64,000 bases of DNA, from assembly GCA_947498065.1 (NCBI GenBank), contig CANMIS010000004.1:62001-126000 (forward strand). The letters run 5' to 3'. Both the position numbers and the translations under genes were made by a program. Origin of the DNA: an uncultured Erythrobacter sp. GTDB lineage: Bacteria > Pseudomonadota > Alphaproteobacteria > Sphingomonadales > Sphingomonadaceae. Shown piece after piece: positions 46,359-54,598 of the stretch. The stretch's first letter is position 1. Every line of letters starts with the position of its first letter. The notes below the pieces were generated by a model, which worked only from the letters and a program-made list of their open reading frames with translations, made no database searches and had not been told where the DNA came from.

Positions 46359-47117
46359 ATGACCGACCATATCCGCATTGAAACCGCCAACCGTTTGACG
46401 ACTGTGTCCTTCAACCGTCCGGAAAAGAAGAACGCGATCACGCAGGATATGTATCAGGCGATGGCCGATGCGGTGAACGATTACGCCAGCGACGACGGCG
46501 TGCGCGCGCTGATGTTCACCGGGATTGGCGATTACTTCACCTCGGGCAATGACTTGCAGGATTTCGCGATGGGCCCGCGCGGCGACGGCCTGCCGCCGGT
46601 TGTACAATTTCTCCAAGCGATCAAGGATTGTCCAAAGCCGCTCATTGCCGCGGTCAATGGCCCCGCGATTGGCGTTGGCCTGACGCTGACGCTGCATTGC
46701 GATCTGGTCTATTGCGCGGCCTCGGCGACGTTTGCCGCTCCATTTGTAAAGCTGGGCCTGGTGCCAGAGGCGGCGTCTTCGATGCTGCTGCCAGCGATCA
46801 TCGGCATGGCGGCGGCGAACGATGTGTTCATGACCGGGCGCACGCTGACGTCTGAAGAATCGCTGCGCATGGGGCTGGTCTCACGCGTGTTTGAGGATGA
46901 TATATTTGCGGCGGAAACCCACGCGCTGGCGCAATTGGTTGCCAATGCTGCGCCCAATGCCATGCGGCATTCCAAAGCGCTGGTGCGCACTCAGAACGAG
47001 GCGATCACCGAATGTATGAATGTCGAAGGTGAGATTTTCGCGGCGCAATTGAAATCGAGTGAATTCGGCGAAAGCGTGGCCGCGATGATGGCGAAGCGTC
47101 CGGCGGTTTACCCGTAA
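46359..47117 (+). CDS. Enoyl-CoA hydratase/isomerase family protein
   Basis: 252 residues of the crotonase fold. The first oxyanion segment F-T-S-G-N-D-L-Q-D-F and the second, N-G-P-A-I-G-V-G-L-T-L, are present; where classical hydratases carry the two Glu, this one has a looser pattern closer to ECI2/PaaG-like isomerases (V-P-E-A-A-S-S is retained). So hydratase or isomerase action is possible. It pairs with the upstream SDR gene for beta-oxidation-type chemistry. Confidence 0.85.
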   Translation: MTDHIRIETANRLTTVSFNRPEKKNAITQDMYQAMADAVNDYASDDGVRALMFTGIGDYFTSGNDLQDFAMGPRGDGLPPVVQFLQAIKDCPKPLIAAVNGPAIGVGLTLTLHCDLVYCAASATFAAPFVKLGLVPEAASSMLLPAIIGMAAANDVFMTGRTLTSEESLRMGLVSRVFEDDIFAAETHALAQLVANAAPNAMRHSKALVRTQNEAITECMNVEGEIFAAQLKSSEFGESVAAMMAKRPAVYP

Positions 47118-47205
47118 ACTGCGCTTCTTTGCCGCCCAGCCTCCAAGGTTGAGACCGGGCGCTTGCGTAAGGCCTTATCGGCCTGTGATCATGCAAACAG
47201 GCGTC

Positions 47206-47319
47206 TTAAGCGAAAAGGCCCGGGCTGGCTGGAACAATCGCACCTGCAAACAGAACGGCTGAGATGGCGACGGAGAGGACGGCTGCGAGGATCGTGGTGC
47301 TGTTGGCGTCGGCGTACAT
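47206..47319 (-). CDS. 37-residue single-pass membrane peptide, second of a tandem pair
   Basis: Found by reading the minus strand between larger genes. ATG at 47319 with AAGGAA upstream, TAA at 47206. The peptide has a short polar N-terminus (MYADANSTT), one hydrophobic helix (ILAAVLSVAISAVLFAGAIV) and the tail PASPGLFA. It is the same length as, and identical at 22 of 37 positions to, the peptide encoded 30 bases upstream at 47350-47463. Shared length, start context and conserved tail make chance unlikely. Function unknown. Confidence 0.75.
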   Translation of the reverse strand: MYADANSTTILAAVLSVAISAVLFAGAIVPASPGLFA

Positions 47320-47349
47320 GATTGAATTCCTTTGGATGAGTTGGCGCAG

Positions 47350-47463
47350 TTAAGCGAAGAGAGTTGGGCTAGCTGGGATGATCGCGGTGGCGAACAGAGC
47401 GGCAGAAATGGTCAGCGAGAATACGGCTGCGAGGACGGCGTTGTTGGTTTCAGTAGCGAACAT
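47350..47463 (-). CDS. 37-residue single-pass membrane peptide, first of a tandem pair
   Basis: ATG at 47463 with GGAG eight bases upstream; the longer frame starting at 47544 would run through the promoter. A polar N-terminus (MFATETNNA) is followed by one hydrophobic helix and the tail PASPTLFA. It is paralogous to the peptide at 47206-47319. A near-consensus sigma-54 promoter lies at 47528-47543, predicting a transcript start near 47517 and a 54-base leader that includes a small hairpin (47497-47511). I do not know the family; small helical stress peptides are a possible class. Confidence 0.78.
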   Translation of the reverse strand: MFATETNNAVLAAVFSLTISAALFATAIIPASPTLFA

Positions 47464-47793
47464 TTTGTAGTCTCCTATGGGTCTGTTTCGTATCTGGCGG
47501 GGCGATCCCGCTGGATGAAAACAACATTGCAGGAGCCGTGCCAAACTTGAAAAACGGCGGATTTCTGGGGATCTCAGACATTAAGATGAACCGCAGATAA
47601 ATGTGAGTTGCGCATGATTGGGAAATGACGCCAACAGTTGGGATCAGTGATTTTCAGGCGATGCGTATGATTGCAGAATGGCAAAATCTTCTCTGGCGTC
47701 CTTTGTGCTGGAACCAGCTGCAACCCTTGCAAGTTACTGTCAGGAACGCCGCCGCCGTCAGCGGTGGATGCAACTCTCGGAGACCAAAATATA
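47464..47793. other. Intergenic region between tandem peptides and nitroreductase
   Basis: 330 bases without a further gene. The left part holds the peptide leader (hairpin 47497-47511) and the sigma-54 site. The right part is the upstream region of the nitroreductase gene on the plus strand; no specific operator was recognised there. Confidence 0.5.
47528..47543 (-). promoter_or_regulatory. Predicted sigma-54 (RpoN) promoter
   Basis: On the minus strand the sequence reads TGGCACG, four bases, CTGCA, preceded by T. Against the consensus YTGGCACGrNNNTTGCW only one base differs, and the GG and GC doublets have the exact spacing required. It lies 65 bases upstream of the first 37-residue peptide gene. 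Such promoters need an enhancer-binding activator, whose site I cannot identify. Confidence 0.65.
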
Positions 47794-48486
47794 ATGGCAA
47801 AAGCCGCACTTACCCCGCTCGCTCAAGCATCAACAATTCTGGAAGCAGCCAAGGCGCGCTATACAACTAAAGAATATGACGCGAGCCGCCCAATCTCCAG
47901 CGAAGACCTCGCAAAGGTTCGCGAATTGCTGCAATTTAGCCCTTCGAGCACCAACGCTCAGCCTTGGCATTTCATTCTAGCGACCACGCCAGAGGGCAAG
48001 AAGCGCGTCGCCAAAGGCACTGAAGGCCCATACGATTTCAACACGCCAAAGATCATGGACGCAGGCGCAGCTGTCGTGTTTGCATCGCGCACCGAGCTGA
48101 GCGATGAATTTCTTGCCCGCGTCCTTGAAGTCGAGGGCGAGGATGGCCGCTTTGCTTCAGACCCAGAAGCGCTGGCCAAGCAGACCGACGATGTCCGCAA
48201 AATGTTCATCAATATGAACCGCGATGCTGGCAAGCTAGCCGAATGGAACGCCAGGCAGACCTATCTGAACATCGGCCAGTTTATGCTCGGCGCAGCCGCC
48301 ATGGGGTTGGACACGACGCCCATGGAAGGCATTGATTGCGATGCGCTCGATAAAGAGTTCGGCTTTGCAGAAAAGGGCCTGCGCAGCCTGTGCATCGTTT
48401 CACTCGGCTACCGCGCCGAAAGTGACTTTAACGCCGCACTGCCAAAATCCCGCCTGCCATTTGGCGAGATCATAACCGAGATTTGA
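47794..48486 (+). CDS. NfsB-type NAD(P)H nitroreductase
   Basis: 230 residues from the ATG at 47794; the longer frame lacks a ribosome site. The FMN-binding family features are R-Y-T-T-K-E-Y near the start, S-P-S-S-T-N-A-Q-P-W-H-F (phosphate and ring contacts) and the late L-C-I-V-S-L-G-Y-R. The length matches E. coli NfsB. It reduces nitroaromatics and quinones, or serves as dihydropteridine reductase. It stands alone before a tRNA gene. Confidence 0.9.
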   Translation: MAKAALTPLAQASTILEAAKARYTTKEYDASRPISSEDLAKVRELLQFSPSSTNAQPWHFILATTPEGKKRVAKGTEGPYDFNTPKIMDAGAAVVFASRTELSDEFLARVLEVEGEDGRFASDPEALAKQTDDVRKMFINMNRDAGKLAEWNARQTYLNIGQFMLGAAAMGLDTTPMEGIDCDALDKEFGFAEKGLRSLCIVSLGYRAESDFNAALPKSRLPFGEIITEI

Positions 48487-48496
48487 TCGATTGCGC

Positions 48497-48570
48497 TGGA
48501 GCGGGTGAAGGGAATCGAACCCTCGTCGTCAGCTTGGGAAGCTGCTGCTCTACCATTGAGCTACACCCGC
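48497..48570 (-). tRNA. tRNA-Gly (anticodon CCC)
   Basis: On the minus strand a full cloverleaf: acceptor GCGGGTG paired with CACCCGC, D-arm GCTC...GAGC, anticodon loop TTCCCAA, T-arm AGGGTTCGATTCCCT, and an encoded TCCA end. 74 bases including CCA. Confidence 0.95.
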
Positions 48571-48634
48571 ATTGAGCGCTGCGCGGTAAACACCAGGATC
48601 ACCGGGCCGTCAACATGCGCCTGCGCTCTTACCG

Positions 48635-49342
48635 CTAGGCCCTCGCGGCCTGCTTTCGGTTCACTTGCAGCGTGAAGTAGATAATCAGGCCTACACCGAT
48701 CACGCTCGGCCCGGCCCAGATCGCGGGGTTGAACACTTGATCGGGCACCAGGCGGATTAGACCGACCGAAAGAAACGCGGTGTAGGCGGAAATCCCCATG
48801 CCGATCAGTGCGCGAAAATGCTCACCTACATAGTCGCCGCGCGCCGACTTTTTGCGCCACACAAACCGCTCTTGCATAACCATGGCGACGAGCCCCACCG
48901 CCGCGACCAGCACCATCAGCGGGTGCCCCACGCGAAAGCCGAAATAACCGCACCACAGGGCGGAGACGACCACCGCCGCCATCACCGCCTGATAACGCAG
49001 GCCCCTCAGTAGCGTGCGGTCGCGATTGTGCTTCACAGTCGCCAGGCCATAATCCGCGAAACCTATCGTCAGGAAGCCGAGATAGAGCATCATCCAGCCG
49101 AACAATCCGGCAAACAGCTCCCGGTCGGTGATCGAAGGTATCCGCTGCTCTGAGCCATAAAGCGACAGCAGCGCCATTGCGATTGCCAGCGCTCCCGCTC
49201 CGATAAAGCCATAGCAAGCGATGCGGCCCCATTTACGATGCGGCCGGGCACCCTTGCGCGCGGCGATCGGCACCCAAAAGGCCACCAGGCCAATCGTACC
49301 GGCGATGACGTGCACCACCACAAGGGCTTCGAACAGATGCAT
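48635..49342 (-). CDS. Integral membrane protein, DUF2306-like
   Basis: About 235 residues from the ATG at 49342. Seven or so hydrophobic helices are visible. His residues in the first helix (V-V-V-H-V-I-A-G) and in a loop (R-P-H-R-K-W-G-R) match the pattern of DUF2306 and related cytochrome-like membrane proteins, but the assignment is tentative. It lies next to tRNA-Gly and divergent from mmsA. Function unknown. Confidence 0.6.
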   Translation of the reverse strand: MHLFEALVVVHVIAGTIGLVAFWVPIAARKGARPHRKWGRIACYGFIGAGALAIAMALLSLYGSEQRIPSITDRELFAGLFGWMMLYLGFLTIGFADYGLATVKHNRDRTLLRGLRYQAVMAAVVVSALWCGYFGFRVGHPLMVLVAAVGLVAMVMQERFVWRKKSARGDYVGEHFRALIGMGISAYTAFLSVGLIRLVPDQVFNPAIWAGPSVIGVGLIIYFTLQVNRKQAARA

Positions 49343-49504
49343 TGCGCAATCTGCGTGCACAAAATTTCACAAAGGTACAACCGCAAGACAGATCGTGTCG
49401 CAATTTGGGGGCGAGAATTCTCAGCAGTTTTTGTGAGGCTTGCTAAGCTTGCGCGGCGCGCGGCGAGCTGCAATTGATCGGTCAATAGAGGAGCATCCAA
49501 CCCC

Positions 49505-51001
49505 ATGCGTCAGATTGATCACTTCATGGTTGGCGGACCAAACACCGCTGCCGCTCGTAAGCACCAAGTGTGGAACCCATCAACCGGCGAGATTCAGGCC
49601 GAGGTTGCTCTGGGCGATGCCGCGCTGCTCGAAAAAGCCGTGGCGACCGCGAAGGAAGTGCAGCCAGGATGGGCGGCGACCAATCCGCAAAAACGCGCCC
49701 GCGTGATGTTCAAGTTCAAAGAGCTGATCGAGGCCAATATGCAGGAGCTGGCAGAGCTGCTGTCCTCAGAGCACGGCAAGGTGATCGACGATGCCAAGGG
49801 CGATGTTCAGCGCGGACTGGAGGTGATCGAATTTGCCTGCGGCATTCCGCAGGTCTTGAAGGGCGAATACACCCAAGGCGCAGGGCCGGGCATTGATGTC
49901 TATTCCATGCGCCAGCCGCTGGGCATTGGCGCAGGGATCACCCCGTTCAACTTCCCAGCGATGATTCCGATGTGGATGTTCGGCATGGCCATCGCGGTTG
50001 GCAATGCATTTATCCTGAAGCCGTCGGAGCGCGATCCATCCGTGCCGGTTCGCCTGGCGGAATTGTTCGTTGAGGCGGGCGCGCCAGAGGGCCTGCTGCA
50101 GGTCGTGCATGGCGACAAGGAAATGGTCGATGCGATCCTAGACCACGAAGATATCAGCGCGGTCAGTTTTGTCGGCAGCAGCGACATTGCACATTACGTC
50201 TACAAGCGCGGTGTTGCCGCCGGTAAACGCGTGCAGGCCATGGGCGGCGCGAAGAACCACGGCATTGTGATGCCGGATGCGGATCTTGACCAAGTCGTGA
50301 ACGACCTATCGGGCGCTGCCTTCGGATCTGCCGGAGAGCGCTGCATGGCATTGCCAGTGGTTGTACCAGTGGGCGAAGACACTGCCGAGCGTCTCAAAGA
50401 GAAGCTGATCCCAGCGATCCATGCGCTCAACATTGGCGTCTCGAATGATCCCGACGCGCATTACGGCCCAGTCGTGACGCCTGAGCATAAGGCCCGGGTC
50501 GAAGGCTGGATCGACACAGCAGAGCGCGAAGGCGGGGAAATCGTCGTCGATGGCCGCGGCTTCACTCTGCAAGGCCATGAGAAAGGCTTCTTCATCGGCC
50601 CGACGCTGATCGACCGAGTGACCCCGCAAATGGAAAGCTATCAGGAAGAGATCTTCGGCCCCGTGCTGCAGATTGTACGCGCCAATGACTTTGAAGAAGC
50701 CGTGCGCCTGCCAAGCGACCACCAATATGGCAATGGTGTCGCGATCTTCACTCGCAATGGGCACGCCGCGCGCGAATTCGCGAGCCGTGTGAATGTCGGG
50801 ATGGTCGGCATTAACGTGCCGATCCCAGTGCCGGTCAGCTATCACAGCTTTGGCGGGTGGAAACGCTCTGGCTTTGGCGACACCGATCAATATGGCATGG
50901 AGGGCCTGAAGTTCTGGACGAAGGTCAAGAAAGTCACCCAGCGCTGGCCCGATGGCTCGCCGGATGGCGGGAACGCCTTTGTCATTCCAACTATGGGGTA
51001 A
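49505..51001 (+). CDS. mmsA: Methylmalonate-semialdehyde dehydrogenase (CoA-acylating)
   Basis: 498 residues, full length. The aldehyde dehydrogenase Cys is in G-S-A-G-E-R-C-M-A and the NAD-binding region has F-V-G-S-S-D-I-A; P-F-N-F-P-A-M-I-P-M-W-M-F is diagnostic for MmsA. It converts methylmalonate semialdehyde with CoA and NAD to propionyl-CoA, the last step of valine breakdown. The other genes of the route (acyl-CoA dehydrogenase, HIBCH, mmsB) lie at 54599-59139, split from it by an envelope operon. Confidence 0.96.
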   Translation: MRQIDHFMVGGPNTAAARKHQVWNPSTGEIQAEVALGDAALLEKAVATAKEVQPGWAATNPQKRARVMFKFKELIEANMQELAELLSSEHGKVIDDAKGDVQRGLEVIEFACGIPQVLKGEYTQGAGPGIDVYSMRQPLGIGAGITPFNFPAMIPMWMFGMAIAVGNAFILKPSERDPSVPVRLAELFVEAGAPEGLLQVVHGDKEMVDAILDHEDISAVSFVGSSDIAHYVYKRGVAAGKRVQAMGGAKNHGIVMPDADLDQVVNDLSGAAFGSAGERCMALPVVVPVGEDTAERLKEKLIPAIHALNIGVSNDPDAHYGPVVTPEHKARVEGWIDTAEREGGEIVVDGRGFTLQGHEKGFFIGPTLIDRVTPQMESYQEEIFGPVLQIVRANDFEEAVRLPSDHQYGNGVAIFTRNGHAAREFASRVNVGMVGINVPIPVPVSYHSFGGWKRSGFGDTDQYGMEGLKFWTKVKKVTQRWPDGSPDGGNAFVIPTMG

Positions 51002-51005
51002 GCTG

Positions 51006-51476
51006 ATGCGGCTACTGATTGGATCGTTGGCTTTTGTCCTAGCTGCCTGTTCGCCGGCGGATCAAAGCGCGCAGGAAAGCATGACGGTGGACGGCGAAGC
51101 GCCCGCTGCTCCCATTGCCGCTTCGCCTGAGCCAGCAGCCGCGCCGGAAGCGCCAATGGCTCCAGCTGTGGCAGCAATCCCAGAGCAATTTCGCGGCGTG
51201 TGGGACTATATCGAGGGCAGCTGTGCGCCCGAATCCGACCTCCGCCTCGAAGTCACTGCTGGCGACCTGATGTTCTACGAAAGCGTCGGAGAGGTTGAGA
51301 GCGTTGAGGTGGAGAACGCCAACCAAGTCGTGGTTGAGCTGTCTATGTCTGGCGAAGGCGAAAGCTGGACAGAGCGAACGCGGCTGACGCTGACCGATGG
51401 CGGCGACATTCTGACACCAGTTGACGCGGACGGCGAGCAAGCGGGCACGCCGATGCCGCGCAAGCGGTGCGAATGA
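51006..51476 (+). CDS. Small lipoprotein with C-terminal beta domain
   Basis: 156 residues from the ATG at 51006, four bases after the mmsA stop. The lipobox is LAACS. A Pro/Ala/Glu-rich linker (about 25-65) leads to a domain beginning E-Q-F-R-G-V-W-D-Y and ending in C-E. The two late cysteines (near 76 and 155) may form a disulfide. Family not recognised with confidence. Its stop overlaps the next start (ATGA). Confidence 0.65.
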   Translation: MRLLIGSLAFVLAACSPADQSAQESMTVDGEAPAAPIAASPEPAAAPEAPMAPAVAAIPEQFRGVWDYIEGSCAPESDLRLEVTAGDLMFYESVGEVESVEVENANQVVVELSMSGEGESWTERTRLTLTDGGDILTPVDADGEQAGTPMPRKRCE

Positions 51477-52477
51477 CGGGGAGCATGGCCCAGATCGTGA
51501 AGACGGGCCTTCTGGCTCTTTTGGGCATATTGCTCGTCAATTGTGCGAGCCCGAATGCCGCGCAAGAAGCGCGCGAAGCACAAGCGATGAGCGACAAACG
51601 GATCGCGCTGACATTCGATGACACGCCGCGTCATCCGGGCGCGTTTTTCGATGAAGACGAGCGCACGGAGCGGTTGATCAAACAATTGCGCGACGCGGGT
51701 GTTGCTCAGGCAGCATTCTTCCTCAACCCGGCGAAGATCACGGAGCGCCCCGGTGCGGAAGAGCGCATCGCCGCCTATGTTGCCGCAGGGCACGTAATCG
51801 CCAACCATACCGCGGATCACCCGCGCCTCTCGCAAACGGAAACCTCCGCCTACATCGCAGAGATCGACCTTGCTGGCGCATGGCTCAAAGACCGGCCTGG
51901 CACCCGAGCGTGGTTCCGCTATCCCTATCTCGATGAAGGCCGCGATGATTTGGCCAAGCGCGACGCCGTTCGTGCGGCGCTGAAAACGCGCGGGCTGCTC
52001 AACGCCAGCCCAACCGTGGACGCCTCAGACTGGTTTACCGACAACGAACTAAACCGCGCCAAACGCAGCGGTGAGCCCTTCGATTTGGCGGCGGCGGGTC
52101 GGATTTTCGTGGAGAGCCACGTTGAGGCCGCCGAGTTCTATGACCGCCTTGCCCGCGAGACCTATGGCCGCCCGATTGCTCACAACATGCTGCTGCATGA
52201 AACCGACCTATCGGCAATGTTCATTGGCGATTTGGTCAACGCGCTGAAGGCAAAGGGTTGGACTATTATCACCGCCGACGAAGCCTTCGCCGATCCCGCG
52301 TTTCTAGCCGCGCCCGATGTCCCATCGGCGCAAGGCACGTTGGTGGAGCTCGCCGCATGGCACAAGGGGATCGGGTCACAGCGCTGGTACCCGGGCAATG
52401 ACACGGCCAAGCTTGGCGAGAGGTTCAATCGCGAAGTTCTAGGCACAGGTGAGTTGAAACAGGAGCCTGCACAATGA
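51473..52477 (+). CDS. NodB-type polysaccharide deacetylase lipoprotein
   Basis: About 334 residues from the ATG overlapping the previous stop; ATG at 51485 is an alternative. A signal peptide ends in a lipobox (LVNCA). The NodB motifs are visible: T-F-D-D-T-P (catalytic and metal Asp), H-T-A-D-H-P (metal His pair) and R-Y-P-Y-L-D-E. It removes acetyl groups from a carbohydrate in the periplasm, perhaps peptidoglycan or an exopolysaccharide. It is in a five-gene chain joined by ATGA overlaps. Confidence 0.88.
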   Translation: MTGSMAQIVKTGLLALLGILLVNCASPNAAQEAREAQAMSDKRIALTFDDTPRHPGAFFDEDERTERLIKQLRDAGVAQAAFFLNPAKITERPGAEERIAAYVAAGHVIANHTADHPRLSQTETSAYIAEIDLAGAWLKDRPGTRAWFRYPYLDEGRDDLAKRDAVRAALKTRGLLNASPTVDASDWFTDNELNRAKRSGEPFDLAAAGRIFVESHVEAAEFYDRLARETYGRPIAHNMLLHETDLSAMFIGDLVNALKAKGWTIITADEAFADPAFLAAPDVPSAQGTLVELAAWHKGIGSQRWYPGNDTAKLGERFNREVLGTGELKQEPAQ

Positions 52478-53088
52478 AGCGCGCCGCGATCTATATTCTT
52501 TTCGCTTTGGTCGGGATCGCCATTGGCGGATACACCGCGCTTGCAATGTCCGGCCTGCTGCCCGGTGACCGCCGCACTCAGGGGTCGGTGGTGCTTGGCA
52601 ATTGGTACGGCGATCTGGCGATTGGCTCGGAAGATGCCAGTCCCTATTTCCGCACTAGGATTGCCCGGCACGGTCTGCTGGCCCTCGCCAATACAGAGGC
52701 AATCTATTTCACCAGCATCGTCGACGACAGCGGACGCCCGTTCAGCGAAGCATGCAATTACCGGCTGAGCGGCGGCGCCATGCCGGCCCGCTGGTGGTCG
52801 GTGACGCTCTATAATTCCGATAACTTCCTGCCCGATAATGCGGACGGCGCGCTGAGTTTCGATGCCAGCCGCGCGGAGGCGCAAAATGGCGCGGACGGTC
52901 AGTGGTCTGCGATCATTTCTGCTGAGCGGCCTGACGGGGAAACCGCCTGGCTTTCCAGCAAAGCGGGCGGAAACTTCGATCTCACCTTCCGGCTGTACGT
53001 GCCCGATGAGGGAGTGCTTGGCGATCCAACCGGCATGATCGAAGCGCCATCAGTCGAGCGGCTTGATTGCGCGGGAGAGGCGGCATGA
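52474..53088 (+). CDS. DUF1214-domain membrane-anchored protein
   Basis: 204 residues. One N-terminal helix (A-I-Y-I-L-F-A-L-V-G-I-A-I-G-G) anchors a beta-rich DUF1214 domain with W-W-S-V-T-L-Y-N-S-D-N-F and a late F-R-L-Y-V-P-D. In many bacteria DUF1254 and DUF1214 are parts of one larger protein; here they are separate adjacent genes. Function unknown. Coupled by ATGA at both ends. Confidence 0.82.
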   Translation: MKRAAIYILFALVGIAIGGYTALAMSGLLPGDRRTQGSVVLGNWYGDLAIGSEDASPYFRTRIARHGLLALANTEAIYFTSIVDDSGRPFSEACNYRLSGGAMPARWWSVTLYNSDNFLPDNADGALSFDASRAEAQNGADGQWSAIISAERPDGETAWLSSKAGGNFDLTFRLYVPDEGVLGDPTGMIEAPSVERLDCAGEAA

Positions 53089-53567
53089 AGCGCTTCTTCG
53101 GCCCTGCCCTCGTCGCTGCCGTGCTCGGCATCGCAGTTCACGCCGCGATCATCTATCTCTCGCCGCAATTCATCATGGACCGCGCCTACACCATGCTTGG
53201 AGAGCGGGGCACACCGGTGCACGGGTTCCAGCTATCGCCGCAAATGCGCCCAGACACGCAGAGTGTGGTTCGCCCCTCTCCCGATCTCGCCTATTCCGGA
53301 TGCCGGTTCGATCTTAGCCAAGCGCCAGATGGTCTGCTGGTACGGATGGCCGCCTTTGATGGCTATTCCAGCCTGTCTTTCTTCGACGCGCAGACCAACA
53401 ATTTCCTGACCGTGCGCGGGAATGGAGAGGCGCAGGAGGTCACGCTAACAAGGGAAAACAGCCCATCGGATAAGGGTATCATTTTAATCCGCCGCCTCGC
53501 CCCAACCGAGGAAGATTACATGAAGGTGGCAGAGATCGCGAAGAGCGACATTTGCGAGGTTCAATGA
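53085..53567 (+). CDS. DUF1254-domain membrane-anchored protein
   Basis: 160 residues from the ATG at 53085, overlapping the previous stop. An N-terminal hydrophobic helix is followed by a compact DUF1254 domain with R-P-S-P-D-L-A-Y-S-G and a strand with F-D-G-Y-S-S-L-S-F-F-D. Two cysteines (near 74 and 158) could pair in the periplasm. It is the natural partner of the DUF1214 protein encoded just before it. Confidence 0.8.
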   Translation: MKRFFGPALVAAVLGIAVHAAIIYLSPQFIMDRAYTMLGERGTPVHGFQLSPQMRPDTQSVVRPSPDLAYSGCRFDLSQAPDGLLVRMAAFDGYSSLSFFDAQTNNFLTVRGNGEAQEVTLTRENSPSDKGIILIRRLAPTEEDYMKVAEIAKSDICEVQ

Positions 53568-53947
53568 CACACCAGCGCACATACTCAGGCTCACCCTTTG
53601 AAGCGCAGTTCGGCTTTTGCCGCGCCGTTCGCGAAGACAATCGCATCATCGTAGCGGGAACCGGCCCGATCGAGGATGATGGCGAGACGACACCGGGCGG
53701 AGCCGCCGAGCAGGCCGAGCGCTGCCTCACTCTGATCGTCAAGGCGATTGAAGATTTGGGCGGAAGCGCATCGGACGTTGTGCGCACCCGCATGCTGTTG
53801 ACCGATCCCGCCGATCAAAGCGCGGTTGGCGAAGTGCACGCACGCTTCTTCGGTGCGAACCCACCCGCTGCGACCATGGCCGGTGTCTCGTGGCTCTGCC
53901 GCGAGGAATGGAAAGTTGAAATCGAGGCAGAAGCGATTATTGATTGA
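53564..53947 (+). CDS. RidA/YjgF family protein, cytoplasmic
   Basis: 127 residues from the ATG overlapping the previous stop. The fold is the YjgF trimer type, with V-A-G-T-G-P-I in strand 2 and M-A-G-V-S-W-L near the end. The usual substrate-binding Arg in the last helix/strand is not obvious (the end reads V-E-I-E-A-E-A-I-I-D), which points to the non-archetypal Rid groups whose activity is uncertain. It closes the chain 51006-53947. Confidence 0.83.
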   Translation: MTHQRTYSGSPFEAQFGFCRAVREDNRIIVAGTGPIEDDGETTPGGAAEQAERCLTLIVKAIEDLGGSASDVVRTRMLLTDPADQSAVGEVHARFFGANPPAATMAGVSWLCREEWKVEIEAEAIID

Positions 53948-53952
53948 TATGC

Positions 53953-54062
53953 TTCAAGCGCCAGCGCTCACATCCGTTCGCTTGGCTATCCTCGCTCACA
54001 CGGCCTAAAGGCCGCGTCGCTGCGGGCGGGCAGTCGCCCTTGCGGCCCTGCGGGCCGAGGTC
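53953..54062. repeat. Dispersed intergenic repeat, inverted relative to the copy at 5462-5576
   Basis: 53953-53998 is the exact reverse complement of 5531-5576. It is followed by two strong hairpins, CGGCC-taaa-GGCCG and CGGCCC-tgc-GGGCCG. It sits between the convergent ends of the RidA-like gene and the gene at 54093-54485, where it may also help stop transcription. Confidence 0.75.
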
Positions 54063-54092
54063 TTTAGAAGCAGGTTCCGCCCCAATTAGCGC

Positions 54093-54485
54093 TCAAGCAG
54101 CAACCGCCTTCTGGCGCTGAGACAAGACCAACTCCGTCGCCGCGATCAGCTCTGCTACATCGGTCATCTCATCCAATTGCTCCGGGCCAAGCAGCAGCTC
54201 AGGCTGTCCGCCACCCTCGCGGATGAGAATCGCAGGAAGCGCAAAATCGTGCCCCGGATAGTCGGCGGCGAAATCATCGCGGTGATGAAACACCTTCTCC
54301 ATATCCAGACTTTCCAGGAATTGCCGCCACACCTTGCGCATCGACACCGCGCCATATGTCACCGCGCAGAGGGAGCACGGGTAAGTCGCAGGAAAGACGG
54401 ATTTGTGCACCGCATGGACCAGCGCATTCAGGATGCCGCCATCGGCATTGTACACGATCAACAGCTTTGGCTTTGTCTGGGTCAT
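54093..54485 (-). CDS. Conserved hypothetical protein with P-C-S-L-C motif
   Basis: 130 residues, cytoplasmic in appearance. It begins K-L-L-I-V-Y-N-A-D-G-G, a short Rossmann-like strand and loop, and has C-S-L-C around residue 38, next to T-Y-G-A-V-S-M-R. The CxxC and small alpha/beta layout recall thioredoxin-like or metal-binding proteins, but I cannot place the family. It is monocistronic, divergent from the acyl-CoA dehydrogenase gene. Confidence 0.65.
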   Translation of the reverse strand: MTQTKPKLLIVYNADGGILNALVHAVHKSVFPATYPCSLCAVTYGAVSMRKVWRQFLESLDMEKVFHHRDDFAADYPGHDFALPAILIREGGGQPELLLGPEQLDEMTDVAELIAATELVLSQRQKAVAA

Positions 54486-54598
54486 ACCGATAGTTACGCG
54501 CGGGCGAGCAAATAGTTACAAAAAATTGCATGGGCTCACAAAAATTCGCAGCCGATCACGCCTTTTCTCGCGCCCTTAAGCGGGGTAGGAGATGACCC

